Positions 54,782 through 64,000 of a stretch of 64,000 nucleotides of DNA are shown here, in pieces. Within the stretch, counting starts at the first letter, position 1. Each line of letters begins with the position of its first letter. This DNA comes from Anisus vortex (Eukaryota; Mollusca; Gastropoda; Planorbidae), in NCBI GenBank assembly GCA_949126835.1, contig OX421503.1:3429001-3493000 (forward strand). The letters run 5' to 3'. The translations under genes were made by a program, and so were the position numbers. The notes beneath the pieces were generated by a model. It had not been told where the DNA came from and made no database searches. It saw nothing but the letters and a program-made list of their open reading frames with translations.

Positions 54782-55371
54782 CAGGGGTCTCAAACACGCG
54801 GCCCACGGGCCGCATACATCCTACCATGTAGATTTGTGTGGCCCGTCAGTAAGATAACACAAAAATGTACTATTCGTGAAATTCAGACAGCTAGGACTGA
54901 CACACATCAAATTCAGACAGCTAGGACTGACACACATCAAATTCAGACAGCTAGTACTGACACACATCAAATTCAGACAGCTAGTACTGACACACATCAA
55001 ATTCAGACAGCTAGTACTGACACACATCAAATTCAGACAGCTAGTACTGACACACATCAAATTCAGACAGCTAGTACTGACACACATAAAATTCAGACAG
55101 CTAGTACTGACACACACCAAATTTTATTGTTATTCCTTTATTCGTAACATTCTTTTTAAAATAAAATCTGATTTGAACAAGTAAATACGGCTGTAGTTAA
55201 TAAACCATTATTTCAATATTGGCTATTATCAAGTTACAGGAAAAAATTTAGAAGATTTCTTTGTTTACCAGGGTCGGGTTGTTGGAGGGGGGGGGGTGCT
55301 GGTGCGGTCCTTAACATATCTCTTAAAGTGATAAAATGGCACATGCCTTCATCCGAGTTCGAGACTCCCTG
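54782..55371. mobile_element. Non-autonomous hAT-like element, 590 bp, carrying a minisatellite
   Basis: Left end CAGGGGTCTCAAACACG, right end GTTCGAGACTCCCTG (inverted). Flanks GCTTAAAG (54774-54781) and GCATAAAG (55372-55379) match at 7 of 8, an 8-bp target duplication. The subterminal GCGGCCCACGGGCCGC is like the ends of the hAT at 42394. The interior is mostly the 30-bp array and unique A+T-rich sequence. Confidence 0.82.
54879..55125. repeat. 30-bp minisatellite inside a hAT-like element, about 8 copies
   Basis: Units contain ATTCAGACAGCTAGTACTGA and CACACATCAA. Almost identical to each other. The resulting open frames on both strands are by-products of the period. Confidence 0.93.
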
Positions 55372-55574
55372 GCATAAAGTATCCTGATGTAACAGCAGAA
55401 CGGAGTCATGTGATGGTAGACACCGACATGTCGAATAGAAAGTCTTACGATAAAACTTGTTATCCTATAAGGTTAAGACACCTGGTTAAAGTAATATGTA
55501 TTAGTAATATATTTAAATAATTTAAATCTATCTATATCTGCGCCTGTATTATCTTGTTTGCGGTATGTAGGTTT

Positions 55575-55630
55575 ATACTTATCTTATCTTTTATAAAGAA
55601 GATAAATGCGTCCTATGCGTATACAGTACA
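55575..55630 (-). mobile_element. LINE-A 3' terminus, short
   Basis: TTATCTTATCTTTTATAAAG, then AAGATAAATGCGTCCTATGC: tail and 3' UTR of LINE-A in reverse. It is isolated from, and opposite to, the next fragment. Confidence 0.6.
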
Positions 55631-55754
55631 TATGCTACACATAATATAAGATGGATAACTTTCAGAAAAGAGAAGCTGAATAAAACTCGCGATACGGATT
55701 TTATTTTCTACTCAGTTTGCTATAACTAAAGAACTAAAGAGACCATAAGACATT

Positions 55755-56075
55755 AGAACAAATTGAGAAAAGAGATGCAATGTTCATTCGTAGCGAATAT
55801 TCGCAACTGACAAGAGTAACATCGGTAGTTAAATCACTAAACCTAGAAACACTAGAGAACAGAAGGGCAAAGATTAAGTTAGTAATAATACACACTAAGG
55901 CATAATGCATTAAACTCTAATTTAGAAATACAACCCAATAACAACCCGTTGCAAAGGTTAGATAAAGATAAGTACAAAAACGCTTTCCTTATCCCTTATG
56001 CGAGAACAAAAGCATTGTAGTACTCTTTCTTCCCGAGTGGCATTCAGACAAGCAATGGGTTACCTGAACAAAGCA
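55755..56075 (+). mobile_element. LINE-A coding fragment
   Basis: Reads LEQIEKRDAMFIRSEYSQLT, then SVVKSLNLETLENRRAK. After frameshifts, the PYAR and LPEWHS regions follow. It ends in the TGAACAAAGCAAGACC region without a 3' UTR. Confidence 0.82.
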
Positions 56076-56315
56076 AGACCGTCTATAATATATAATATAA
56101 TATCAAAACGTTTTATTTTATCCATTAACAATGTATGAATGTGGAAAAGAACTTGAATTGATTTAAAGTCTTTGAAAGATCACGATATACTCTGCCAAAA
56201 ACACGCGTAGAAAGGTTAACCTTCTTTAAATATTTACAAGTCCGTTATTCTTCCTTATTTCCTTATAACACGCAATGTGTATACGATTATACATCTGTTT
56301 TACTGTAAGTGAAGT

Positions 56316-56548
56316 GAAGTATCCCAAATTGATCACCATTTTTAGTGGCCACGGCATACTAGAGGAAGTTTGGCCAGTTCAATGCCTAGCCGCTATTTCT
56401 TTACTCCCAGAACTAATCTCATGCGCCCATCACAGCTGGGTACGGACACCCTCGAGTGCAATGACGAAATCCTGGCCTTCACCAGGATTCGAACCCAGGA
56501 CCTTCCGTACGCTAGTTGAACGCGTTGTCGCTCGGCCACTGTGCGTTA
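56316..56548 (-). mobile_element. SINE-A
   Basis: Reverse copy: AGTATCCCAAATTGATCACC at the 3' end, CACGGCATACTAGAGGAAG, CACCCTCGAG, B-box complement GGATTCGAACCC, and A-box complement CCGCTCGGCCAC-like sequence at 56530-56541. Nearly full length. Confidence 0.83.
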
Positions 56549-56734
56549 CTTTAAGTTTTACGGTTAACTATTCTATAGTTATTTTTTTTTAAATTAACAA
56601 GTAAAGTAATTTAAATAGCCTAAATGTAATATATTTAGTAACATTTTTGTTAATAACAACAACATCTATTTAAACCACCAGTTTAAACTGGTCAACGCTG
56701 CTTTCTAATATTTACAAACAAATTTACAAATGGC

Positions 56735-57065
56735 ATATTTATAAAGCGCTATTGCTAACAAAGTCTTCGAATGCGCTTTACATTTACCATACGTTATTAA
56801 AATAAATCGAGAAAGTGTGTTTTTAATTTTGTTTTTCAAATGTTAATATTGTCGGCTTGTTTAAAAGTGTTCGGAAGTTCATTCCACCACAGAGCTGCTA
56901 CGACGCTGTAGGAGCGAACTGCACATTTTTTTCTTTGTACGCTTGGTACCTTGAGCTGTAGATGGATTGTGTTTGAACGCAGTCCTCTTTTCTCTGAAGT
57001 GTGTAGCTCGACCATGGATCTCATGTAGCAGAGAGATTGTCCATGAACTATTTTATGCATTCAAA
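56735..57065 (-). mobile_element. LINE C-terminal fragment, another family
   Basis: Minus-strand translation: ELHTSEKRGLRSNTIHLQLK, then RSYSVVAALWWNELPNTFKQ and ADNINI. It has the P.....LRS...L....R...S.....LWN.LP layout of CR1-like C-termini, with WWN for LWN. The 3' UTR follows to about 56735 (AGCGCTTTATAAATATGCC). Confidence 0.78.
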
Positions 57066-57355
57066 ATCTCTCTATAGTAAAATAATTTTAATTTCGATTG
57101 ACATATACCTGTTAAGCGTATTCTGGGTATAAATATTATGTTATGTTATATTATGTTATTAGTATCAGTGATCTATAGCGTTGACAGACAAGAACTGTCA
57201 CCATGTTAAACAAACTGCTAAAAGTTAAATAATAAGTTATTTCCCTTGCTGTTTCCACGAATTTTAAACGAAATTACTTACGGTTTCATGAGCGAAATTG
57301 TATTATAATCACAATACTTTATCTTAACGAGGTTTGTAAGTTTGATGGTCTAGTG
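57066..57355. other. Spacer, nothing recognised
   Basis: A+T-rich; no feature supported. Confidence 0.4.
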
Positions 57356-57561
57356 CAGGCGTCGGCAACCTATGGCGCGCGTGCCAGACTTGGCATGCAG
57401 AGCAATTTTGAATGGCGCGCGGAAGACCCCTAAAAGGCAACTCAAGTCACTTCTACAATAAATTGAGTGGTAGAGCAGGATAACTTTTAGGCTGTTGGCA
57501 CGCTGAATGAATTAGAAATCCTACTTTGGCCACACTATTATCAAAAGGTATCCGACACCTG
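57356..57561. mobile_element. M2 hAT-like MITE, 206 bp, most complete copy
   Basis: Left end CAGGCGTCGGCAACCTATGG, right end AAAAGGTATCCGACACCTG. Flanks GTCTAGTG and GTCTAGGT share the first six bases. The interior has GGCGCGCGTGCCAGACTTGG and TGTTGGCACGCTGAATGAAT. It is the reference for the copies at 9398, 49524, 58655 and 62285. Confidence 0.85.
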
Positions 57562-58040
57562 GTCTAGGTGCGCCTCGAGTTTGGCATTAGGCGGAGAAAA
57601 ATGTCGAGAGTTCTCTGGCTGATGAAGCGTACCCAGCTTCAGTCCACGCCGATGGATATTGCATCTTTTCAGGGGCTACTCTCCAGGTGATCATAAGTCA
57701 TACGTCGTCCAACATGTGACCACTTTAACGTTTCCTTATTTTTTCGGCTGCCTCAGATCATGACCAATACGAACTTTTATCACGTCTGCTAATGTCCGGA
57801 AATGACAATGCTAGATGACTTCTTAAGGGTTTTGTTGTCAGAGGAAAAAAAGGTGCCGGCGCTAGACATTTTCTGGACCCCCCCCCCTTCTCTTTCCAAC
57901 ACTAGTCATTTATCTAGATCATTTATTTGCATTACATACGTTTTGAGATATCAGGAATCTTTTTAAAAAGATCTGTGGACCATTTCGTGAAACTGTCATA
58001 AGAGTTACTATTAGAATGTAATCGCTCATATCATTCTTAC
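57562..58040. other. Spacer, nothing recognised
   Basis: Contains a moderately G+C-rich patch at 57600-57720 and a C-run near 57880. No gene is recognised. Confidence 0.35.
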
Positions 58041-58229
58041 CCCCACAAGTCCTATTAACGTTTACAGATGTGTTGGCATTACCGAACATTTGAACCGCCA
58101 AGTCCTTTGTGTGATGGAAGATGTTAAATGTCCTTGTTGCTGTTTGTGTGTTGTAATTGTGCTGTTCTAATACAAAACCAATAAACTTCCATTTTAAGAT
58201 GACTCTTTTAGTTGGATATTTGATCATTG
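58041..58229 (-). CDS. Candidate internal exon of an unknown gene
   Basis: Acceptor TTTACCATCACCAG and donor TGTGGGG|GTAAGA enclose 62 whole codons: MIKYPTKRVILKWKFIGFVL, EQHNYNTQTATRTFNIFHHT and KDLAVQMFGNANTSVNVNRT, then CG. Sequons NTS and NRT suggest an extracellular part. One base is left over at each junction side. No partner exon was found in the window, and no domain is recognised. A chance open frame cannot be excluded. Confidence 0.4.
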
Positions 58230-58257
58230 CTGGTGATGGTAAAGAATTGTTTATTAA

Positions 58258-58330
58258 CCCTTCCCGTACCGACCTACTTCTATCTATGCTGTCTTCAGTT
58301 CCGCTATATACGCGCCCGGGACTGTAAGGG
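58258..58330. mobile_element. M3 tiny TTAA-flanked element, copy 2
   Basis: 73 bp between TTAA at 58254-58257 and 58331-58334. CCCTTCCCGTACCGACC, TATATACGCGCCCGGGACTG and TAAGGG match copy 1 at 19650-19723. It lies 28 bp from the acceptor of the candidate exon. Confidence 0.72.
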
Positions 58331-58654
58331 TTAAACTTGATCTACATCAGGCATATTTACAAAAGCATAATAGAACTGCTCTCAGAATATAAATTGGCTT
58401 TTTGGATCGGCTGGGCAGCTACCAAAATTTGGCGACTTCGTTAATTATCTCAGTTTTGTTTTAATTTAAATAATATAATTCTATAAATGATTATAAAAAT
58501 TAAAAAAAAACTTTATATAGGCATGAACTTAAAAGAAGACGGTCTATTACTTACCTGTTATAGTAGACCGCAACTTATGTATAACTTGACAAAAATATAT
58601 TGAGCAATAACATTGTGCAGAAAAGTTTATTATGAAGTATGTATGATTTAGAAC

Positions 58655-58760
58655 AGGGGTCGGCAATCTTTTTACTAATGGTGTGATAACAAGGGATTGT
58701 GTGGCCAGCAGGGTGCATAAATTACCGCTCGGAGTGTGAGTACTCCGGGCAGTGGCACTC
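58655..58760. mobile_element. M2 end fused to a SINE-A scrap
   Basis: CAGGGGTCGGCAATCTTTTT is an M2-type terminus. It is followed by AACAAGGGATTGTGTGGCCA, which is SINE-A body. Both are truncated. Confidence 0.5.
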
Positions 58761-60090
58761 ACCTTTATACCCTCCATACACTGGCTAGTTGGTCTAAAAT
58801 ATGATTGCAGAACTTGATATTGGATGTTATCAGACATATGGGCGATATTTAAATTGTATAGCTTGCAACACTTAGAATACATATATACAGCGAAATAAAT
58901 CAAAAAGGTGTTCTGTTCGTGTAAGCAAATGATTCCGTTTATTGGTATAAACAAGATCCCTTCAATATTGCAGCTGGATTCACATTTACGCAAAGTATCT
59001 TGTTTTAATTATTTTCATGACTCTACACTGGTAGTGGTCTCCTTAATTATCTCTCATAGTTAAATATTAAATATACGTCTACTGATCGCAGGGAATTTGT
59101 ACACTATAACCATTATAAATTAACTCATGAAAGAGTCCAACTTACAGAATATAAAGTCTTGATCTATTAAAGATTGGTCCCATACATTTGTCCTCCTAAC
59201 TGGATGGTACACGTTCGTTATAGTGTAGAATTTATTAAAGTAATCTTGATAAGAAAGTAACAATATAGCAGAAAATGAATGAATTTAGGTCCTTTAATAA
59301 TAAAAAAAGCATATATTGAAGATGTGTAAAGAACTCTTGATTCATTGTGTTAACACATTTTGACTTGGGTTATCCATCTATCTCTATCTTTCTAATTTAT
59401 CTATCTATCTGCCCATCTAATTAACTGCCCATTGACCTAGCTCTAATAACCTTTAAACTTCTTGTTGCGCGTCGGAACACATAAAGTTCGATATCATCTA
59501 GGGAGGGGGTTATATCCATTTGTTTATTTGAACACAGCCAGAACTTATTTAATTAACAACCTAACTTTTAACTGGTTAAAATAAAGATAAAACTCTTGTT
59601 AACAGAACATAAGATTTAACTCCACAACGGGAACGGAGCTTTATACATGTGAAATATCGTCAAACACAATGATAGTTAAAATATATACGACTGGTCTATA
59701 TGACTCTTAGGATAGGACTGCCACAACGTGGTCTCGACACCACAGGGGTCTTAAAAAGGGTTGGTTTCTATTGGTCCTTACGATCCTACGTGAAACAACT
59801 TCACGGGGATATCGGGGCCCATGATTACTTGTTAGATTCATAGAAACCTTGAATCTCCAAGCATGGTATGACAACGATATCACGCCATACCCTTCCGACA
59901 TTGGGAAAAAATATAACTTATTCTTAACACTATTTCACTGGAAAGGACGTCTCAAGATACTTACATTCACATTGACCATATAAAATATTTGTCTTAGAGA
60001 TTTGTTGACTTAGTCAAGAAGTATGTAAGTCTGCTTAAAGTCAGTGGTACTGTTAAGTATTTAGCCATCAATATGATCAAGTATTCAGTG
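58761..60090. other. Spacer, no gene recognised
   Basis: Short ATCT microsatellite remnants lie near 59375-59425. The minus-strand frame at 59707-59901 has no domain or splice support. Confidence 0.4.
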
Positions 60091-60199
60091 TCTCGTGTCT
60101 AGTGGCAGGTCTCGGGTCCAGAGCCAGGGTAATCGCAAGTTTCTGTTGTTGTCTTTTCAACAGGGCTGGAGATTGACTCAAGGACACCTGCTATTCGAT

Positions 60200-60625
60200 A
60201 GGCATATAAAAAAGAGCGTCTATAAGACCTGTTTAATATTCAAAAGTCACACAAATGAACCTGCCTTTTCTAGATGAACTATTTCAACAACGATGCCTCT
60301 GCAGTGGAGAAAATACTCAAAGATAGCATGTATCCACTTCACAACAACTATGTAAAATCAACACATAGCGGCCGACTCCTGTCAATCAGAGCCCGAACTG
60401 AAAGGTACAAGAACTCCTTTGCTCATTATTCTGTGAGACTATATCAACGCTGCCCCTGACTAAAGCATAGTCAAGAGCCAGATGCATGTTTTGTAGTTTT
60501 AAAGATGACTAGTGTGTATGTGTGGGTGCTGTGTTTGTTCCAATTGTTGTGCTTGTGTTCTTACTGCAATGTAGTCAAACCAAATGTCCTTTTTGGATCC
60601 ATAAAGAAATCTTATCTTATATTAT
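60200..60625 (+). mobile_element. LINE 3' end, another family
   Basis: Reads LKDSMYPLHNNYVKSTHSGR, then LLSIRARTERYKNSFAHYSV and RLYQ, like the HPLH....SGR.....CRT.R...SF.P.A..LLN C-terminus of one LINE group. The 3' UTR ends TTTGGATCCATAAAGAAATC and TTATCTTATATTATTA, a TCTTA-type tail. Confidence 0.75.
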
Positions 60626-60837
60626 TACTTGTGGGAAAAGCAAATACAGCTAGGTATTGTGCAAACACACAATCCCGTTCTATGCCACGACCCAGGAAAA
60701 AGGTAAGTGCTGCATTACTTGCCTTAAAGAACCATTGTGATCTTTCTTATATTTAAAATACAACAACATCGGAAACAGAAAAAAAACACAGCAACAAAAG
60801 CAAAAAAAAAGCGTATTGCTTACTTACTTACGTCTAA

Positions 60838-61530
60838 TTACCATCTCGGGGCATAGGCCACCCACCAACTAGGGCTCTCAAGCCATCCCGGCCCTGAGCG
60901 AGTCTTTCCGACTGTCCCCAAAACTGACCTGATCTTATGACGTCGGCAGCCAGGCTTCCACGTTATGGACTGTCTGGTGATGTTGGAAGCTAGTTTTCGG
61001 AGTGTATGATCCAACCATCTCCATCTTTTTTGCATGATCTCCAGATCGGCTGCCTGTTGACCTGTGTGACTGCAGAGCTCATCGTTACTTACCATGTCCG
61101 GCCAGCATATATTATGCAATATCCTCCTGAGAAATGAGTTTCTTCTTGGTGTTAGTAGCTGTGGTCCTCCACGTTTCAGCACCATAGAGTTTCAATGAAG
61201 ATCTTGATCTTTCTTTGTTTTCAGGGATATATCTCTTGAGCTCCAGATATTCTTAAGTTGACGGAAGGCAGTCCTGGCCTTACCAACTCTTGCCCTCACT
61301 CGGCATCGGTTCCACCCTTTACATTGACGATGCTGCCTGGATAGGTGAATTCTTCTCTTTCTTCTATCGCTTCACCATTGAGATTGATAGGCGATGTGCT
61401 TTCTGCTATGACCTCAAGGAACTTGGTCTTCCCTTTGTGCACGTTGAGGCCAAGGCGAGTGATGTTTTCTGTCACGATGTTGGTCTTTTCCTGCATCTGC
61501 TGCTGAGTATGTGCGAATAGTACCAGGTCA
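60838..61530 (-). mobile_element. RTE-type LINE reverse transcriptase C-terminus
   Basis: Minus-strand pieces: RLGLNVHKGKTKFLEVIAES, NLNGEAIEEREEFTYPGSIV, then FLRRILHNICWPDMVSNDEL, KRWRWLDHTLRKLASNITRQ and SWWVAYAPRW at the end. The order follows LINE-B: thumb, SFTYLGSIV, CLRRIL..RWP..ISNE.L, RWRWIGHTLRK. Here the motif that became the 27-bp minisatellite at 149-1606 is present once, as RWRWLDHTLR. Confidence 0.85.
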
Positions 61531-61534
61531 TCCG

Positions 61535-62187
61535 CAAAATCTAGATTAATATAATATTACAATTATATATATTATATATTATTAGGTATAAAGCATCAAA
61601 CGAAACGGAGTTCTTCGAGTGGCTATCGTGATGTTGCTAAGATGTCCCTTTGGTTATGGCCCCTTTTCATACAGACCAGTCCAATTGAGTAGTCCAATAT
61701 AATTAAGACTGAGTGTCATCGGAACACTTAAGCTATCACACCACCACCTCAAGGAAGAAGCACCAGGTGACAATTACTAAGAACCAGCATGTTCTGGATC
61801 TCTCTCCGCACATGCCAGTCTACCTTGGAAAGTTAAATCACAAACAGTGAATTTTTTTTTTCCTGAAAGGATCTCTCGACACAATTTGTGAGTCCTTCCT
61901 TGGCAATTACTAACATTCCCAGAGCCGTGTATCCAACAGGGGCGAAGCAACGTGTGGGCCTTTTAAAAAAACAATATGTACTAAATTAATTTGAGGAAAA
62001 TAAAAAAGGTATTTTTTTTTACTTGCGGTTGTGTAGGAACGATTTTTTAAGATTTATGTCCAATTTGATATTTGGACTTAGATAAAAAAAATTTTGTCAA
62101 CAACGCCATTTTGGAGTGTAACTTCACGGAAGAGAAGCTGAATCGATCACCCATTTTGTGCTAAAAGGTCACAGGTCAAGGGTTACC
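61535..62187. other. Spacer, nothing recognised
   Basis: Mixed composition; no gene or known repeat could be supported. Confidence 0.35.
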
Positions 62188-62284
62188 CCCTAACCTATAT
62201 AAACTACTAACCATGCGCTATCAAAATAAATGAAATGTTCAAAGACAGCACTAGTTAGTATTAGTTAGTTTATATAGGTTAGGG
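62188..62284. repeat. Perfect 19-bp inverted repeat
   Basis: CCCTAACCTATATAAACTA at 62188-62206 and its exact complement at 62266-62284, with a 59-bp spacer. The right arm ends exactly where the M2 element begins. Confidence 0.85.
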
Positions 62285-62475
62285 CAGAGATCGGCAACCT
62301 ATAGCACGCGAGCCACTTTTGGCACGCGAAGTGATTTTCAATGGCACGCGGAGGACTAACAAAAAAGACATTTCAGCTACTTCTACAAGTTGACTGCTAA
62401 AGCAGGATGACCATTGGCCAGCCTAATGAAATAGAAATCCTACTTCGGCACACTGGTAAAAAAAATTACCAAAAA
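62285..62475. mobile_element. M2 hAT-like MITE, diverged copy
   Basis: CAGAGATCGGCAACCTATAG, then GCACGCGAGCCACTTTTGGC, AAGTGATTTTCAATGGCACG, and near the right end GAAATCCTACTTCGGCACAC. The right terminus is degraded. Confidence 0.72.
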
Positions 62476-63160
62476 AATAGTGTAAATGTTTGTCACGCGA
62501 AAATTCAGCCTCCCTCCTGAATCAAAAATGTCTGGCTTCGCCCCTGGCCTCCAGCGAAGGATACCGACGATCGTGAGAATCATCAGCACTACCGAGTCAA
62601 GTTCGCCAACATTCTAAAATACTCGTTTTTTACAACCTGGTAGTGAGTGATACAATAAATAATGCGGTTATTTATAACGTTATAACTCGACCCTCCGAGA
62701 GATCATTCGGAAATGTACCGAAGTCTCACGAAAAGTAGGATTTTAAGAAATTCATGTGCGTTGTGCTATTGTTTCGCGTCAGAGAGCCCCAGACAATTTT
62801 CAGAAGTATTTATAATATTACAAAAGAAAAAGTCGTGTATCTCTATATCATTCATTAATTAAAAAGAAGGTCATTATTTGATTGATTTTTTTTACCTGAC
62901 TACAATATTATTCTCGATAAATCTCAATTTCTGCTTTACAAATAGTCTATATTTTTTCTGATCGAAAATTATCTAAAATCATCTAAAACGAATGCATAGG
63001 CGGAAAACACAGAAAAAAAAACAACATCAACAAAATCTATTGCTGCCTCCACAATATTATATTATTCTTATATCAAGTACATATTTTGTATTTTATATTA
63101 ATGTAGCCATTCATCCACTTCAGTATTGATCTGACAAATAGGCTCATTTGACAAAGATAA
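62476..63160. other. Spacer, nothing recognised
   Basis: No feature is supported. Confidence 0.4.
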
Positions 63161-63164
63161 GTAA

Positions 63165-63376
63165 AATGGGAAAATTGCACTCAATGGTGAATATGGAAAA
63201 CGACCTAAAGGCAGACACAGACTGAGATGGTTGGACGATGTCGATGGATCTGCGACAGATCGGGGTACAGGCCTGGAAAAAAGTATACAATGGATAGGTC
63301 CGAGTGGAAGGATGTGGTGAGGAAGGCCAGAGCCCTCCATGGGCTGTAGTGCCAAAGATGATGATGATGATCAACT
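63165..63376 (+). mobile_element. LINE C-terminal fragment with GAT tail
   Basis: Reads GKRPKGRHRLRWLDDV, and in a shifted frame MDRSEWKDVVRKARALHGL with a stop, as in the RGRPR.RWLDDV...DR.EWK..VR.A..LHGL end of many LINE proteins. The tail GATGATGATGATGAT follows after GCCAAA. The two-frame reading shows at least one frameshift. Confidence 0.82.
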
Positions 63377-63790
63377 CCTAGAGAATAATCGGAGGTTATA
63401 AAGTTGGACAGTTAAATTGTCAATTAACTTGTGCACCAACTGATTTTAATAGGGAGTAATTTGAATGTGAAAATTGAGAGAGTAAATTGAGAATCTGAGA
63501 CACAAGTTAAATTTAAGTAGTTTTCACAGCTATATGGTTTAATAATTTGGAACATATCTACGACAGTTGGAACTTTGTAATAAATAAAATGCATATTAGC
63601 TAGTTAGCATTCCTTATGCACATTACCTTTCTTCATGCGCGGGAACCCTGTTACATAATTTCCGCAACACTAGCACTGAATGGCCAGCCTTCAGCTGTAG
63701 CTAATGCTGATTTGGATGCAGTAGGCCTACTCAGCCTGTGGCAAACACTGTTACAAAATAGACTGCACGGAAAAACAATATAGTGACTTT
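63377..63790. other. Spacer, nothing recognised
   Basis: No feature is supported. Confidence 0.4.
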
Positions 63791-63799
63791 TGATGTTCA

Positions 63800-64000
63800 C
63801 TCCACACAAGATAAGATAAGAATGGGCATTTCTTATAGGGCTTCTATTCATGCTATTAAATTAGCATGCACAGTGCGCTCTTGGTGTGATTTGCAGTGGA
63901 AGATGTACTACTCAAAGAGAAAGGTCTTTAAGTTCTTTTTAAAAGATTATCTTGTCCCAGATACAAGCCACTATCCGGTATACAGTTCTGCATTAATGTA
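63800..64000 (-). mobile_element. LINE 3' end, running off the window
   Basis: Minus-strand frame reads SFKKNLKTFLFE and stop, followed by a 3' UTR with CAAGAGCGCACTGTGCATGC and a TTATCTTATCTTG tail at 63808-63822. Related to 2095-2285. The 5' part lies outside the window. Confidence 0.65.

Noticed and set aside
59707..59901. Minus-strand 64-codon frame
   Set aside because: No recognisable domain or splice signals; length is within chance expectation.

Overview
This is eukaryotic nuclear DNA, A+T-rich and dominated by repeats. Genes have short exons, GT-AG introns of about 0.4-2.3 kb and very little coding sequence. The mix of CR1/L2-like and RTE-type LINE remnants, tRNA-headed SINEs, hAT-type MITEs and many minisatellites suggests a lophotrochozoan, most likely a gastropod mollusc. 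That attribution is inference; no sequence here identifies a species.

Genes. (1) Minus strand, 14117 down to 7635: a six-exon gene whose splice phases all agree, encoding a 360-residue trypsin-fold protein with a His/Asp/Ser triad and no signal peptide. (2) Plus strand, 20574 to 28980: a seven-exon gene for a secreted, 8-cysteine protein of about 222 residues of unknown family. Six of its junctions are defined; the exon 3/4 junction is out of frame as read. (3) Plus strand, 42637-42767: the first coding exon of a small secreted peptide. (4) Minus strand, 58041-58229: one plausible internal exon of an unknown gene with two N-glycosylation sequons.

Repeats, left to right. 1-1824 is the 3' end of an RTE-type LINE in which a 27-bp stretch of coding sequence has expanded into about 54 tandem copies. 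2-6.5 kb holds LINE scraps, a 301-bp inverted-repeat element and an ATCT microsatellite. 7.6-14.2 kb is gene 1, with LINE-A fragments in several introns. 17.1 kb has a 12-bp array that repeats a forkhead-type motif. 18-20.5 kb holds a 68-bp array, SINEs, a tiny TTAA-flanked element and a LINE. 20.6-29.3 kb is gene 2, whose introns carry a solo-LTR-like insertion with a 5-bp duplication, SINEs, a hAT MITE with a perfect 8-bp duplication and a 30-bp minisatellite with higher-order structure. 30-41 kb is LINE, SINE and MITE debris. 41-42.4 kb and 50.4-51.1 kb are two decayed hAT transposases of one family. 43.6-45.3 kb holds two decayed LINE reverse transcriptases in tandem. 49.8-50.2 kb is a 46-bp array. 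51.8-63.4 kb is mostly MITEs, SINEs and LINE tails.

The genes show no evident functional link to each other. The most informative features are the LINE-derived minisatellite, the two spliced genes read from genomic sequence, and several short transposon families that recur within the window. All family assignments are by eye.
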